Shown piece after piece: positions 7,341 through 16,015 of a DNA stretch of 58,865 bases. Positions within the stretch are counted from its first letter, which is position 1, and the number at the start of each line of letters is the position of its first letter. The notes beneath the pieces were generated by a model. That model was given only the letters and a program-made list of their open reading frames with translations, was not told the DNA's origin and did no database searches. This DNA is from Bradyrhizobium sp. ORS 375. Lineage in GTDB: Bacteria; Pseudomonadota; Alphaproteobacteria; Rhizobiales; Xanthobacteraceae. The translations under genes were made by a program, and so were the position numbers. Where the stretch lies: NCBI RefSeq assembly GCF_000239775.1, contig NZ_CAFI01000427.1:1-58865 (forward strand), given 5' to 3'.

Positions 7341-9527
7341 TCAAGCGGCTTGGTGCCCTGCCAGCGGGCCCTCACTTTCGCGCTTCCTGTTGATCAGATT
7401 GAGCAGCTGGCCGGCAGCCTTCGCATCGCAGAGCGCGCGATGATGGCTCTCGAGCTCGATGTCATAGGTCTGACACAGATGTCCGAGCCCGTAGGACTTA
7501 TGGCCAGGATATCGGCGTCGCATTCCGGCGCAGGTGCAAAGCTTCGGATAGCGGAATTTTCGATCGAGACGACTGAACTCGTAGGTGATGAAACCGTAGT
7601 CAAAATTGACGTTGTGGGCGACGAAAATGCCGTCCGCCATGAATTCCAGAAAGCTGTCTGCAACGGATGCAAAGACCGGAGCGTGGCGAACCATCTCGTT
7701 GGTGATGCCCGTGAGCCGGGTGATCTGCGCAGGGATGGCACGCTGGGGATTGAGCAGAGAATGCCACTCATCGACGACCTGATGATTGCGGATCTTGACC
7801 GCGCCAATCTCCGTAATTCGGTCGCCGGCGGCCCAGCTTCCCGTCGTCTCGATATCAACCACGATGTAATCCTGCCCAGGGTCGAAGCGAAACTCGACCC
7901 TGCCAATCTCAGCCTTTAGCCCGGCTGTTTGCAATTGCCGCAGTCGTGTGAGCTGGTTACGGCGGATGACGTCACCCTCAGCCTTGATTTCCAAGAATGA
8001 GACCTCCTCATCGCGAACCAGCATCAGATCAGGGAAGCCGTCGCGCATCGCGCGGAAATCCTCGCACATCGCCTGCAAGATCACGGCAACGCCGTGAGGG
8101 CTGGCGTGATCGAGAAGCGCACGGACAGCCTCGATCTGAAAGCGATCCCAATTGAAGATTCCATTGGACCGCCCCCAGCGTGCAGCGAGCATCCGCAAGA
8201 TCAGCGGCAGGGCTTCACCCGACCTGACGGCGGCAAGCTTCCTCTCCACCTCTGGCTTGAACGTCCGGATGAAGGTGCGGTCCTTGAGACAATGCGGGAC
8301 CCAGTCGAATCCACTGTGCAACTGACCGGATTCGAACAGCTCATCCCAGAACAGAAGCCCGAAAAGCGTGTGCCACAATGCATTCTCGGCGAAGTACACC
8401 ATTGCGCCCTGACGGCGCATCACGCCAGCAACGCCGGCTTCCGGGTTACCCCTGTATGTGTCGTCGACTGTGATGCCTTGCCCTGAGCGCAGGAGCTCCG
8501 TGCAGAGCCCCATTCGCTGACCACCGAATTTCCGGGCATAGAAGTCAACGGCAAAAAAGTGCTCCTCGTCGCTGGCCGGATCGTCGATGATCTGGCGCAG
8601 AAGCGCTTCAGATTCATTTTTTGCGCCCCGGCTGTAGTGAAGGCGCACGAGACGCTCGCGGCATTCGGGAGACGAGCCGGCGCGATAAAGTTGAAGTGCG
8701 AGTGCAGGATCGGCGCCCTTCTCGAAGAACTGGCCAAGCTTGAACGCCGCGCGGTTTCTCAGGTCCGAAGCGTAATCTGTCGGACCCGGCGGCCCGCCGA
8801 GCAGCGCGACCACTCCCTCCCGATAGATCGCCTCGGCCTTGGTCTCGAGTTGGTCAAGCAGGCGACTATAATGAAAGCAGGCGTGGGCTTCATCGCCATC
8901 GGCAAAGCGTGCACTGAACGAGGTCGCACTATTGGTGCGCATGATGCCGAGATCCCGGAGCGCGAAGCTCTTGAGATCCCGCTCCGTCTTGCCAAAATAG
9001 AGATAGAGCAGAAATTCGATGGGCTGCGTGTTTCGAAGCGCGATGAAGTGTTTTCCGCCACAATGCCGGGCAGCGACGTCGAAAGGAACATTGGCGAGAA
9101 AGTAGTCGGTGAGCTTGGGCTTCGACCAGGACTTGCGAATATCACATCTTCCAGATGCATGCGCCGCCGTGACAAGGATGTCTTTGGGCAGGCACGTGAT
9201 GAAAGCAGCGTAGTCGTCCGCCTGCAGAGCACGGGCATGGCCGCTGGCAAGGAGATCCCGAACCGCGGCTTCGACGTCCACGATCTCAGGATATTTGAAG
9301 TGCGTCCGATTGAAGATCGCTCCTCTTCGATTGACCATGCGAACGAGCAGGCATTGTGCATCCCTGGAAAGATCGTCAAATCCTTTGATGAAGACGTGGT
9401 GCTCGTGGCTCAGAACGGAACCATAGGTCCTCTTCACGAAGTCGAGCATCTCGGTGAAATGATCCAGATAGTAGTAGACAGGAAGAACTTGCGGCTTCAT
9501 CCGTGGCGCTCTTTTCATGCCTTTCAT
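7341..9527 (-). CDS. FAN1-like VRR-NUC nuclease fused to a DEDDh 3'-5' exonuclease
   Basis: The protein has 728 residues. Residues about 15-145 match the N-terminal module of bacterial FAN1 (YYYLDHF opening, LVRMVNRRG, then a winged-helix-like part). Residues about 375-545 contain the VRR-NUC nuclease: E381 in an AENALWH helix, D500 in GFPDLML, the E-x-K pair E513/K515 in FLEIKAEGD, and Q525. Residues 553-715 form a DnaQ/PolC-epsilon-type exonuclease with D558 and E560 (VVDIETTG), D643 (HNVNFDYGF) and H696-x4-D701. All catalytic residues of both domains seem intact. FAN1 enzymes cut 5' flaps and unhook interstrand crosslinks; an attached 3'-5' exonuclease would process the cut ends. It is a monocistronic unit in an accessory region next to a serine recombinase and a TRCF helicase. 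The exact start (9527, or the ATG at 9500) is uncertain. Confidence 0.85.
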   Translation of the reverse strand: MKGMKRAPRMKPQVLPVYYYLDHFTEMLDFVKRTYGSVLSHEHHVFIKGFDDLSRDAQCLLVRMVNRRGAIFNRTHFKYPEIVDVEAAVRDLLASGHARALQADDYAAFITCLPKDILVTAAHASGRCDIRKSWSKPKLTDYFLANVPFDVAARHCGGKHFIALRNTQPIEFLLYLYFGKTERDLKSFALRDLGIMRTNSATSFSARFADGDEAHACFHYSRLLDQLETKAEAIYREGVVALLGGPPGPTDYASDLRNRAAFKLGQFFEKGADPALALQLYRAGSSPECRERLVRLHYSRGAKNESEALLRQIIDDPASDEEHFFAVDFYARKFGGQRMGLCTELLRSGQGITVDDTYRGNPEAGVAGVMRRQGAMVYFAENALWHTLFGLLFWDELFESGQLHSGFDWVPHCLKDRTFIRTFKPEVERKLAAVRSGEALPLILRMLAARWGRSNGIFNWDRFQIEAVRALLDHASPHGVAVILQAMCEDFRAMRDGFPDLMLVRDEEVSFLEIKAEGDVIRRNQLTRLRQLQTAGLKAEIGRVEFRFDPGQDYIVVDIETTGSWAAGDRITEIGAVKIRNHQVVDEWHSLLNPQRAIPAQITRLTGITNEMVRHAPVFASVADSFLEFMADGIFVAHNVNFDYGFITYEFSRLDRKFRYPKLCTCAGMRRRYPGHKSYGLGHLCQTYDIELESHHRALCDAKAAGQLLNLINRKRESEGPLAGHQAA

Positions 9528-9835
9528 TGCGTCTAAGAAGCGCGTCCGGCCCCAAGCGCCATTTTCCTGAGGCTAAGCTAGGCTTAAGCATCGCGCGCAC
9601 TCTTGCCGTCGGCCGCAATTGTTCTATTTTTGTTCTTTCGACCCGATCTGTCAAGGGCTCTAGGCGCTCGTCGCCGAACCAAGCCAGGCACCATCGCCAG
9701 CCGGGGGAGCGCAAGCCTTCGGGCGAATGGACGTCTCTTTCGGCTCGTGTCCAATGATTCTTGCCCGGTGAGAACCCTCCTGCTCGGTGTGATAACCTCA
9801 TCAAATCCACCGCCCCCCTGTCAGCAGACTAACGA
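9528..9835. other. Intergenic region between divergent units
   Basis: About 300 bases, noticeably less GC-rich than the neighbours in the 9600-9650 stretch. Presumably holds the promoter of the FAN1-exonuclease gene. No gene or strong palindrome seen. Confidence 0.4.
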
Positions 9836-10191
9836 ATGGAGGCTTTCCCGGACTACGAACATGTGGCGATCGAGAACGAGATCATAGATCTAATTTCGCG
9901 AAAGCCGAATTTCAACTTGCGCCGTCGGGCAAATCAGTGGTTCATAGGCTGCTGGCTCAACTCTGGGAGGCAGCAATGGCCGAGCAAGCAGGTCCGAAGT
10001 CCGACCTTGTTCATATCTCAAAGTTGAATGGCGAGTTCCGGCGAAACTACGGACTGCTGCTGGGAGCGTATCTCTATCTTCGTTCTATCGATGCCGCAGG
10101 CCAGCGCCCGGTCCGCAGGTTCGGGATCTTTTCCGTGCTCGGCTCTGCGCTTGCGGCCGTGATCGCCCGGTATGGTCTCGCCTGGTGACGA
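9836..10191 (+). pseudogene. Possible frame-disrupted small gene of unknown function
   Basis: Two overlapping open frames look like parts of one protein. The first starts at 9836 and reads as a plausible acidic helix (MEAFPDYEHVAIENEI) but turns Trp/Arg-rich after about residue 30. The second frame becomes protein-like from about 9901 (AEFQLAPSGKSVVHRLLAQ, GTG at 9937) and continues through NGEFRRNYGLLLGAYLYLRS to a stop just before 10191. A one-base shift near 9895-9930 would join them. The end converges on and slightly overlaps the recombinase 3' end. No homologue recognised; it could equally be two chance frames. Confidence 0.3.
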
Positions 10192-11764
10192 GACGGGCCA
10201 CCGCGCGGGCTAGACCTGCTTCCGTCTTGAAGTACAAGACGCCATGGTCCAGGCGCCCCTGCTCCTGGAATCTGATCGTCAGGCTGGCATTGGCGACGAT
10301 CGGAAGAACGACATAATCGAGGATCGACGTGTTGTGCTCACCGAGCCGGATCGCGATGATCCATCCCTCCGGCAGATGCCGGCAGGACACTGTCCAAAAT
10401 GGCGAGCATGCCCGCCGAGAGGCGCCCGTCCAGAAGGCGATCCGAAAAACGAGATGGCACTTGGGGCCGACAACAAGATGATGTTCCGGAGCCGTATAGA
10501 CATGTCCTTTCACCTCGCCGAAGCGGACGCTCATCGCAGCCCGCGTCTTCAATTGCTCGCTGACGCGCGAAGACAGCTTCAGAAGGCGATCCGACCAGGT
10601 CCGTCTGACATCGAGATAGTCGCAGCGCCGGCTTGGCGTAAACCCGACCAGCTCATATGCTCGTCTGAGAGTGCCGAAATGATCCATGTAGGTCTTGCAG
10701 CAAGGCAGGCCCACCGTCGAATTGATGATCGAGGGACTGAGCGATCCCTTTTTCTTCAGTGTCTGTCGAAGTCGAAGCAGCATCTCCTCTTCCGACAGGT
10801 CGACGCGGCGTTCCGCTATGATTTTCTGCACCCGCTGGAAGAGATCGCGTTCGACAGTTGGCTCGAGGGCGGCTTCGCCGCGGACCCATTCTTCGGGCGG
10901 ATTGTAGACCGAGATCCCACCGAGCTTGCGAGAGCGGCGGTTATAAACGATGTTTCCCAGATAATTCTCGTTGCGCAGAATTCTGCCTACCATCCCTCTA
11001 TTCCAGACCCGACCGTTGGCTGCCGGAACGGCCCGCGCGTTGAGCTCGCGGGCAATCGCCGTTTCGGACCGCAGCTGAACAAAGCGTCTGAAGACCCACG
11101 CGATCGTCGCGCGATCGCTCACATCGCCCGGCTTCAGCCGGACGTGATCAGTCATCAGATACTTTCGGTCTCCCCTCAGCAACACCTTCTTCTGCTGCAG
11201 CCTTTCGTCGACGAGCACGCGCTGGAGCCCGAACATCGTCTGGCCACCCAGATTGAAGCCCATCCGTGCAAACCGGCATGAACCGGCGTGAACCTTCTGC
11301 GAAAGCTCGCGGCTGTACTCCGCGGCCATCACCCTCTTGAGGTTCTTCACGATATTGGACAGCATGCTGCCATCATTATCGAACTGCTCAGCGCAATAAC
11401 TGACCTTGATGCCGGCCTGCTTGCAGATGAATTCGTAATGCGCGGCCTCGTCGACGTCCTGAAATCGACCCCAGCGGCTGATGTCATAGACCAGGATGTG
11501 GTCAAAGCCGGTCCGCCCGCTGCTGACGTCATCGATCAACTTGGCAAGTCCCGGCCTGTTCTTGATCTTGAGACCGCTCTCGCCATGATCCGCATAGGTC
11601 TTGACGATGGAAAGCCCGTGGGCGTGGGCATAGGCCGCAATGACTGCAGCCTGATTCTGGATCGAGTAGCGCTGATAGTCCGTCGACATGCGAACGTATT
11701 GCGCCGCACGCCCGTTTGGTGATTGCGGGAGATGAGTCTCACGGACGACGAGCGCATTGACCAT
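10085..11764 (-). CDS. Large serine recombinase (site-specific DNA invertase/integrase family)
   Basis: About 559 residues from the ATG at 11764, chosen because GAGGGC stands about eight bases before it; the frame continues upstream to 11878. The resolvase catalytic domain opens with YVRMSTDYQRYSIQNQ, in which S27 is the expected nucleophile, followed by the ESGLKIKNRPGL and VYDISRWGRFQD motifs. A recombinase domain follows (RNENYLGNIVYN), then a basic/coiled C-terminal region. I do not see the usual four-cysteine zinc ribbon (only a single CC pair at a GLPCCKTYMDH stretch), as in the zinc-less branch of these enzymes. Such enzymes integrate or excise elements, so it marks the 9-24 kb region as mobile or formerly mobile. 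The C-terminus runs into basic Arg-rich sequence. Confidence 0.85.
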   Translation of the reverse strand: MVNALVVRETHLPQSPNGRAAQYVRMSTDYQRYSIQNQAAVIAAYAHAHGLSIVKTYADHGESGLKIKNRPGLAKLIDDVSSGRTGFDHILVYDISRWGRFQDVDEAAHYEFICKQAGIKVSYCAEQFDNDGSMLSNIVKNLKRVMAAEYSRELSQKVHAGSCRFARMGFNLGGQTMFGLQRVLVDERLQQKKVLLRGDRKYLMTDHVRLKPGDVSDRATIAWVFRRFVQLRSETAIARELNARAVPAANGRVWNRGMVGRILRNENYLGNIVYNRRSRKLGGISVYNPPEEWVRGEAALEPTVERDLFQRVQKIIAERRVDLSEEEMLLRLRQTLKKKGSLSPSIINSTVGLPCCKTYMDHFGTLRRAYELVGFTPSRRCDYLDVRRTWSDRLLKLSSRVSEQLKTRAAMSVRFGEVKGHVYTAPEHHLVVGPKCHLVFRIAFWTGASRRACSPFWTVSCRHLPEGWIIAIRLGEHNTSILDYVVLPIVANASLTIRFQEQGRLDHGVLYFKTEAGLARAVARLVTRRDHTGRSRPQAQSRARKRSRTCGPGAGLRHR

Positions 11765-12130
11765 CACCATGCCCTCAGCATCTTTCGTGAGCGCCATCAG
11801 ACGCTTCTTTCGGTCGAAGGACAAGTCCAGCTGCAGCCATGAAGGGCCTGCTGGCAGGCCGACCATCGCTCCTGCCATTTCCAGCGGGGCTATTCACTCT
11901 CTCGGCCTAAAGCCTTGATCCACCCTGCGACATCGATCATGCAACGATCCGCTTCCGCCCCATGAGTGCCATTATCAAACTCGATTGACCTATCCGATCC
12001 TCTGGTCACGGGAGATGGGTGCACAGTCTGCGAGATCGCCTCGTGAAGATCTCCTCGCTGGCCCGTTGTGAGAGCGTCGAGAGCACTATGTGGCAAGACC
12101 AGACACCAGAAACTTACGAGGTGTGTCCTG

Positions 12131-15100
12131 CTATTCGTCCAGAAGATCCACGAACTGTTCGATTCTTTGCAAGACAGGCTCGCTGCTTCGTCCAGCAAAG
12201 ACGACCCGATTGCCGTCGCGCTGCAGCAGCCGTGAGCACGACCGCCGGATCCGTCCCGGCAGCAGAGTTGCCGCAATCGCTTCTGGCCCGACATCGAGGC
12301 GCATGATCCCGCGCTCTCTGCAACGTATCCTGAGCTCGGCAATCGCGAAAAAATTGCTGGCCGCCGGCGGCAGAGTACCGAAGCGGCGCTGGGTTTCGTC
12401 CCGAAGGTCCTCCAGCTCATCATCGGTCCGGCACCGAGCGGCGCGAGCGTAGATCTCGATCCTGACCACTTCGGACTGCACATAATCCGAGGGCAGCAGC
12501 TCCGCGACCGGCAGGTTCAGCTCCGGAATCCACAGCGCCGACATTCCGTCTCGATCTCCCTCAAGAGCCAGGGTGAGAAGATGGCCATAGAGAGTCGGGC
12601 CAAACACCTGCACGTGACCTGACTGACGATCCGACAGCATGTCGCCACCGCCGCGGAGATCGAGATCGCGCGCGCTGATCGCAAAGCCTGCGCCAGGACG
12701 GTTGAGCTCTTCCAGGACTGACAGGCGCTTTTCCGACCGGCCGGAGCTGCCCTCTGTCAGGAAATGCGCAAATGCGCGGATGCCGCCGCGCCCAACCCGG
12801 CCGCGAAGCTGATGCAATTGTGCGAGGCCAAATCTTTCCGGCCAGCAGACGACGATGGTGTTGGCGCGCGGGATGTCGAGACCGCTCTCCACGATGTTGG
12901 TCGCGAGCAAGACGTCCGCCTCGCCCTCGACGAACGCCATCAGCCTTTCGTCGATCTCGTCGGCAGACAGCTTGCCGTGAAGCGAGATGATCCGCAGTTC
13001 AGGCGCCAGTGTGTGGATCCGAGCGAGCATGGGATCCAGATCTTGAATCCTCGGGCAGACCACGAAGCTCTGGCCATTGCGTCGATGCTCGCGAACCAGG
13101 GCGGCGGCAATCGCGATGTCCGACAGGGGCGCCACTTTGGTCACGACCGGCACCCGATGCACTGGAGGTGTTGCAATGACGCTGAGATCGCGCAAGCCCG
13201 TCAAGCCGGCCGCAAGCGTACGTGGGATGGGGGTCGCACTCATCCAGAGCCGGTGACCGTTCTTGTTGAGGCTCGAGAGCAAGGCCTTATCGGCTGCCCC
13301 GAAATGCTGTTCCTCGTCGATGATGACCAGCCCGAGATCAGCAAACTTGACCTCCTTCGATGCCAGCGAAAGCGTCCCGACGACGACCTTGAGCTGGCCG
13401 CTTTTCAGCCCTTCTCGTACCTTGCGGGCCTCGGCGGTCGCCGCGACCCGCGACAGATTTCTGACCTCGATGCTGAGCGCAGCGAAGCGCTTGCGGAACG
13501 TCTCGACATGCTGCCGCGCCAGCACAGTTGTGGGGACGATGATCGCGACCTGCCTTCCGGCCAAGACGGTCGCCGCGGCGGCGCGCAACGCCACCTCCGT
13601 CTTGCCAAAGCCGACATCACCGCAGACGATCCGGTCCATCGGGTGGCCCGATGCAAGATCATCCAGCACCTCGCGGATGGCCTTGGCCTGATCCGGCGTG
13701 GTGAAGTAAGGAAATCGCGCGACAAATGTCTCGTAGCTCGCCGGCCGCGGCACGAGCTTCGGAGCCGGCCGCCGCCGGCGCTGGCTCATCTGCCTGGCGA
13801 GCTCCTTGGCGACGACATGGATCTCGGTCTCAGCAGCGGCCCGCCGCGGCCGCCATGAGCTGCCATCGGCCTTGTCGAGTGAGGTGTCGCCGAGCTCGTT
13901 CGCGTACGGCCAGATCAGAGCCAGTTCCGTAACAGGCACGAGCACTGCATCATTCCCGGCGAACACCAGCCGAACCATCTCACGGGCAGATAGGCCGGCG
14001 CTTCCCATCAAGCGCAATCCGGCGAGCCGGGCCAATCCACGTTGCAGATGAACGACCACCGATCCAAGCTCGGGCAGATCAACGGCTTCAAAGCCCGGTG
14101 ACCAGGCCCAGTTCGCCGGCTGCGGCTGATGCGCCCTGCTGCCGAGAACGTCGGATGCGGTGATGACGATAATCGGCTTTCGTCCTGGGACGACGAAGCC
14201 GGCGTCGAAGCCGGCCAGCAAGGCTGCTTCCCGCCTGCCTCGCGCGGTTGCCTCCGCCCAATCGGCGGCACACTCGGCTTTGACGCCGCTCATCACGGCC
14301 ATGAGCCGCAAATCCGCCTCGACCGCTGCAGCAAACACAAGACGCGCGTCGCCATGCCGGGCTTCCTCGATGAAGGCGCGCAGCGCCTTTCGGGGCATGG
14401 CCTCCTTGTAGAACTCCGGCGTTGCTCGGTATGGCGCCGTCGGCAACAGCAGATCGATTCTCTTGGCCGCCAGATCCCATTCGCGGCGGCTCACATAGGC
14501 ACGATCACGTTCGGCGCGGGGAGCTGCGTCCTCGATCGTGCCCAGCCACGTGCCGGCGTGTTTGGGCACCTCGGCATCGGCGATCCACGTCGCCCGCGCG
14601 CAATAATCGAACACGCTGGCCTTGTTCCGAGCTCGCGCCTTGAACGCCAGCTGTTCGGACATCGGATCGATATGGAGCTCCTTGAACTCGGAGATCACCT
14701 CCTGATTCAATGGATTGAAGGCGGCAATCCGCCTGATCCTCCCTCCCGAATGCTCGACCCTGAACGGGCCGCGCGCGCCGGCCGGGAAAATCTCGAACGT
14801 GTTGCCGTGAAACAGCACGCCGCCGGGATAATCCGGACTGTCGTCCAGGTCATATCCGAGCGCAGCAAACTGAGCCTCGAATTGCGGTTCGGAGTAGGTT
14901 TCGCCGACCCGCAGCAGCATGCCGATTGCCGACCAGCCCGACGGCAGCGGCAGGCGCTCCATGAGCGCCTCGACCGTCGTGATCAGCAGGACGGGCGTCT
15001 TCCGCCGCGCCAGGCGTCTCAAAACCGAGCTTCGCCTGCCGGCGATGTCGCGCGACGGCTCCAGCAGATCGAATGGCAAGGTGTTCAGTCGTGGATAGAC

Positions 15101-15421
15101 GAGCACATCACACGCTGGCTCGATAACCTGAATGATGGAGGCCAACCGCTCGGCGCGGCGCTCATTCTCGGCGAGAAACACGAGGCCGCCCCGACCAGCC
15201 TCTTGCCACTCGGTCACCAAGTGAAGCGCCAAGAGCCCCAGAGGCGACGCGGAGGATATGGCAGGTCGCGCGACCGCCAGCTTCTTTGGCGCAGCCGGCA
15301 TCGCTTTGCGCGGAACCGGCTTCTTTGTCGAGGGGGACTGTTTTGGTGATGTCGTCTTCCGCTGCATCAAGCTGCGGGGATTGCGAAGGACTGAGGGCAA
15401 AGATAACGACTCGCGCGTCAT
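12131..15421 (-). CDS. Transcription-repair coupling factor-like DEAD/H helicase (probable Mfd paralogue)
   Basis: The protein is about 1096 residues, somewhat shorter than a housekeeping Mfd. Order of parts: a low-complexity basic N-terminus, a UvrB-homology module (LVFLAENERRAERL, LNTLPFDLLEPS), a CarD-like RNA-polymerase-interaction domain (GSVVVHLQRGLARLAGL), then the translocase with Walker A GDVGFGKTEVAL, DEEQ-box IIDEEQHFG, motif III SATPIPRTL, motif V TNIVESGLDIP and motif VI QLRGRVGRG, and a C-terminal TRCF domain. All helicase motifs are intact. Mfd strips stalled RNA polymerase and recruits UvrA. The divergent N-terminus and the setting between a serine recombinase and a sensor kinase suggest a second copy, not the housekeeping gene. 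Starts at 15508 (TTG), 15421 and 15367 are all possible; none has a clear ribosome site. Confidence 0.85.
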   Translation of the reverse strand: MTRESLSLPSVLRNPRSLMQRKTTSPKQSPSTKKPVPRKAMPAAPKKLAVARPAISSASPLGLLALHLVTEWQEAGRGGLVFLAENERRAERLASIIQVIEPACDVLVYPRLNTLPFDLLEPSRDIAGRRSSVLRRLARRKTPVLLITTVEALMERLPLPSGWSAIGMLLRVGETYSEPQFEAQFAALGYDLDDSPDYPGGVLFHGNTFEIFPAGARGPFRVEHSGGRIRRIAAFNPLNQEVISEFKELHIDPMSEQLAFKARARNKASVFDYCARATWIADAEVPKHAGTWLGTIEDAAPRAERDRAYVSRREWDLAAKRIDLLLPTAPYRATPEFYKEAMPRKALRAFIEEARHGDARLVFAAAVEADLRLMAVMSGVKAECAADWAEATARGRREAALLAGFDAGFVVPGRKPIIVITASDVLGSRAHQPQPANWAWSPGFEAVDLPELGSVVVHLQRGLARLAGLRLMGSAGLSAREMVRLVFAGNDAVLVPVTELALIWPYANELGDTSLDKADGSSWRPRRAAAETEIHVVAKELARQMSQRRRRPAPKLVPRPASYETFVARFPYFTTPDQAKAIREVLDDLASGHPMDRIVCGDVGFGKTEVALRAAAATVLAGRQVAIIVPTTVLARQHVETFRKRFAALSIEVRNLSRVAATAEARKVREGLKSGQLKVVVGTLSLASKEVKFADLGLVIIDEEQHFGAADKALLSSLNKNGHRLWMSATPIPRTLAAGLTGLRDLSVIATPPVHRVPVVTKVAPLSDIAIAAALVREHRRNGQSFVVCPRIQDLDPMLARIHTLAPELRIISLHGKLSADEIDERLMAFVEGEADVLLATNIVESGLDIPRANTIVVCWPERFGLAQLHQLRGRVGRGGIRAFAHFLTEGSSGRSEKRLSVLEELNRPGAGFAISARDLDLRGGGDMLSDRQSGHVQVFGPTLYGHLLTLALEGDRDGMSALWIPELNLPVAELLPSDYVQSEVVRIEIYARAARCRTDDELEDLRDETQRRFGTLPPAASNFFAIAELRIRCRERGIMRLDVGPEAIAATLLPGRIRRSCSRLLQRDGNRVVFAGRSSEPVLQRIEQFVDLLDE

Positions 15422-15767
15422 TGAGGGCGCCAGGCGAAAAGCCCGGCGAATCTGACGACATCTAGCGGATTCGGATCCTGAAGGGCACCCAGGATGTGGC
15501 CGCAGCAATCAAGCGCAACAGTCGATCGTCCAACCCCACCTTGTCAACGAAACGAAGCGTTCAACAAGGATGGCGGCAAGCAAGAGCTTCACCTCGCCGC
15601 AGACTCGTAGCACGAAGCGCGACATGACCGGCACTCAATGTGCTGAAACCGAGGAGCGCGGGTTGTGTGTCGATCGTACCCCATTGCGCACGTTCGGCTT
15701 TGCTCACTCGACGCAGCCAGGTCCTGCCCCCCATGAGTCACTGCGCCGTCGCGGAGCGAAGGCAAAG

Positions 15768-15797
15768 AAGGCACCCGCAGGAGGGGCAGCATGGCGG
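15768..15797. repeat. Interspersed repeat, copy 1
   Basis: The 30-base segment beginning AAGGCACCCGCAGGAGGGGC recurs with about three mismatches at 21623-21652. Its first ten bases also open the palindrome at 15853-15862, so the family seems to be a modular GC-rich intergenic element. Confidence 0.6.
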
Positions 15798-15853
15798 CCA
15801 CCGCGTCAGCAGTGGGACCCGGGACCGAGTGCGGTCGCGAGACCGGTTAACAA

Positions 15854-15915
15854 GGCACCCGCGTTTGGGGCAGTGATAGCGATGCCGCGAAGCGGCAGCC
15901 CCTAACGCGAGTGCC
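15854..15915. repeat. Nested palindromic (REP-like) element
   Basis: Outer arms 15854-15871 and 15898-15915 pair at 16 of 18 positions. Inside, TGCCGC (15883-15888) pairs perfectly with GCGGCA (15892-15897) around a 3-base loop. The whole is a 62-base extended stem. It lies just downstream of the sensor kinase gene and could also help stop transcription, though no T-run follows. Confidence 0.6.
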
Positions 15916-16015
15916 TCCGGCGAGCGACACCATGAAGCCTTCTTCTGCAGCCGATGGCACCATTCCTTTCAGCACGGCGCCGTAAGGATCGCAGCAGCAG
16001 CCTCATCAGAAGTGG

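Larger units (their letters stand above)
15422..16015. other. Non-coding intergenic region with interspersed repeats
   Basis: Nearly 600 bases without a convincing gene between the sensor kinase stop and the TRCF-like gene. It contains a repeat at 15768-15797 that recurs at 21623-21652 and a nested palindrome at 15854-15915. Confidence 0.55.

Noticed and set aside
11890-12483. Minus-strand frame between recombinase and TRCF gene
   Set aside because: Mostly overlaps the 3' end of the TRCF-like gene in another frame and has Ser/Arg/Cys-rich composition.
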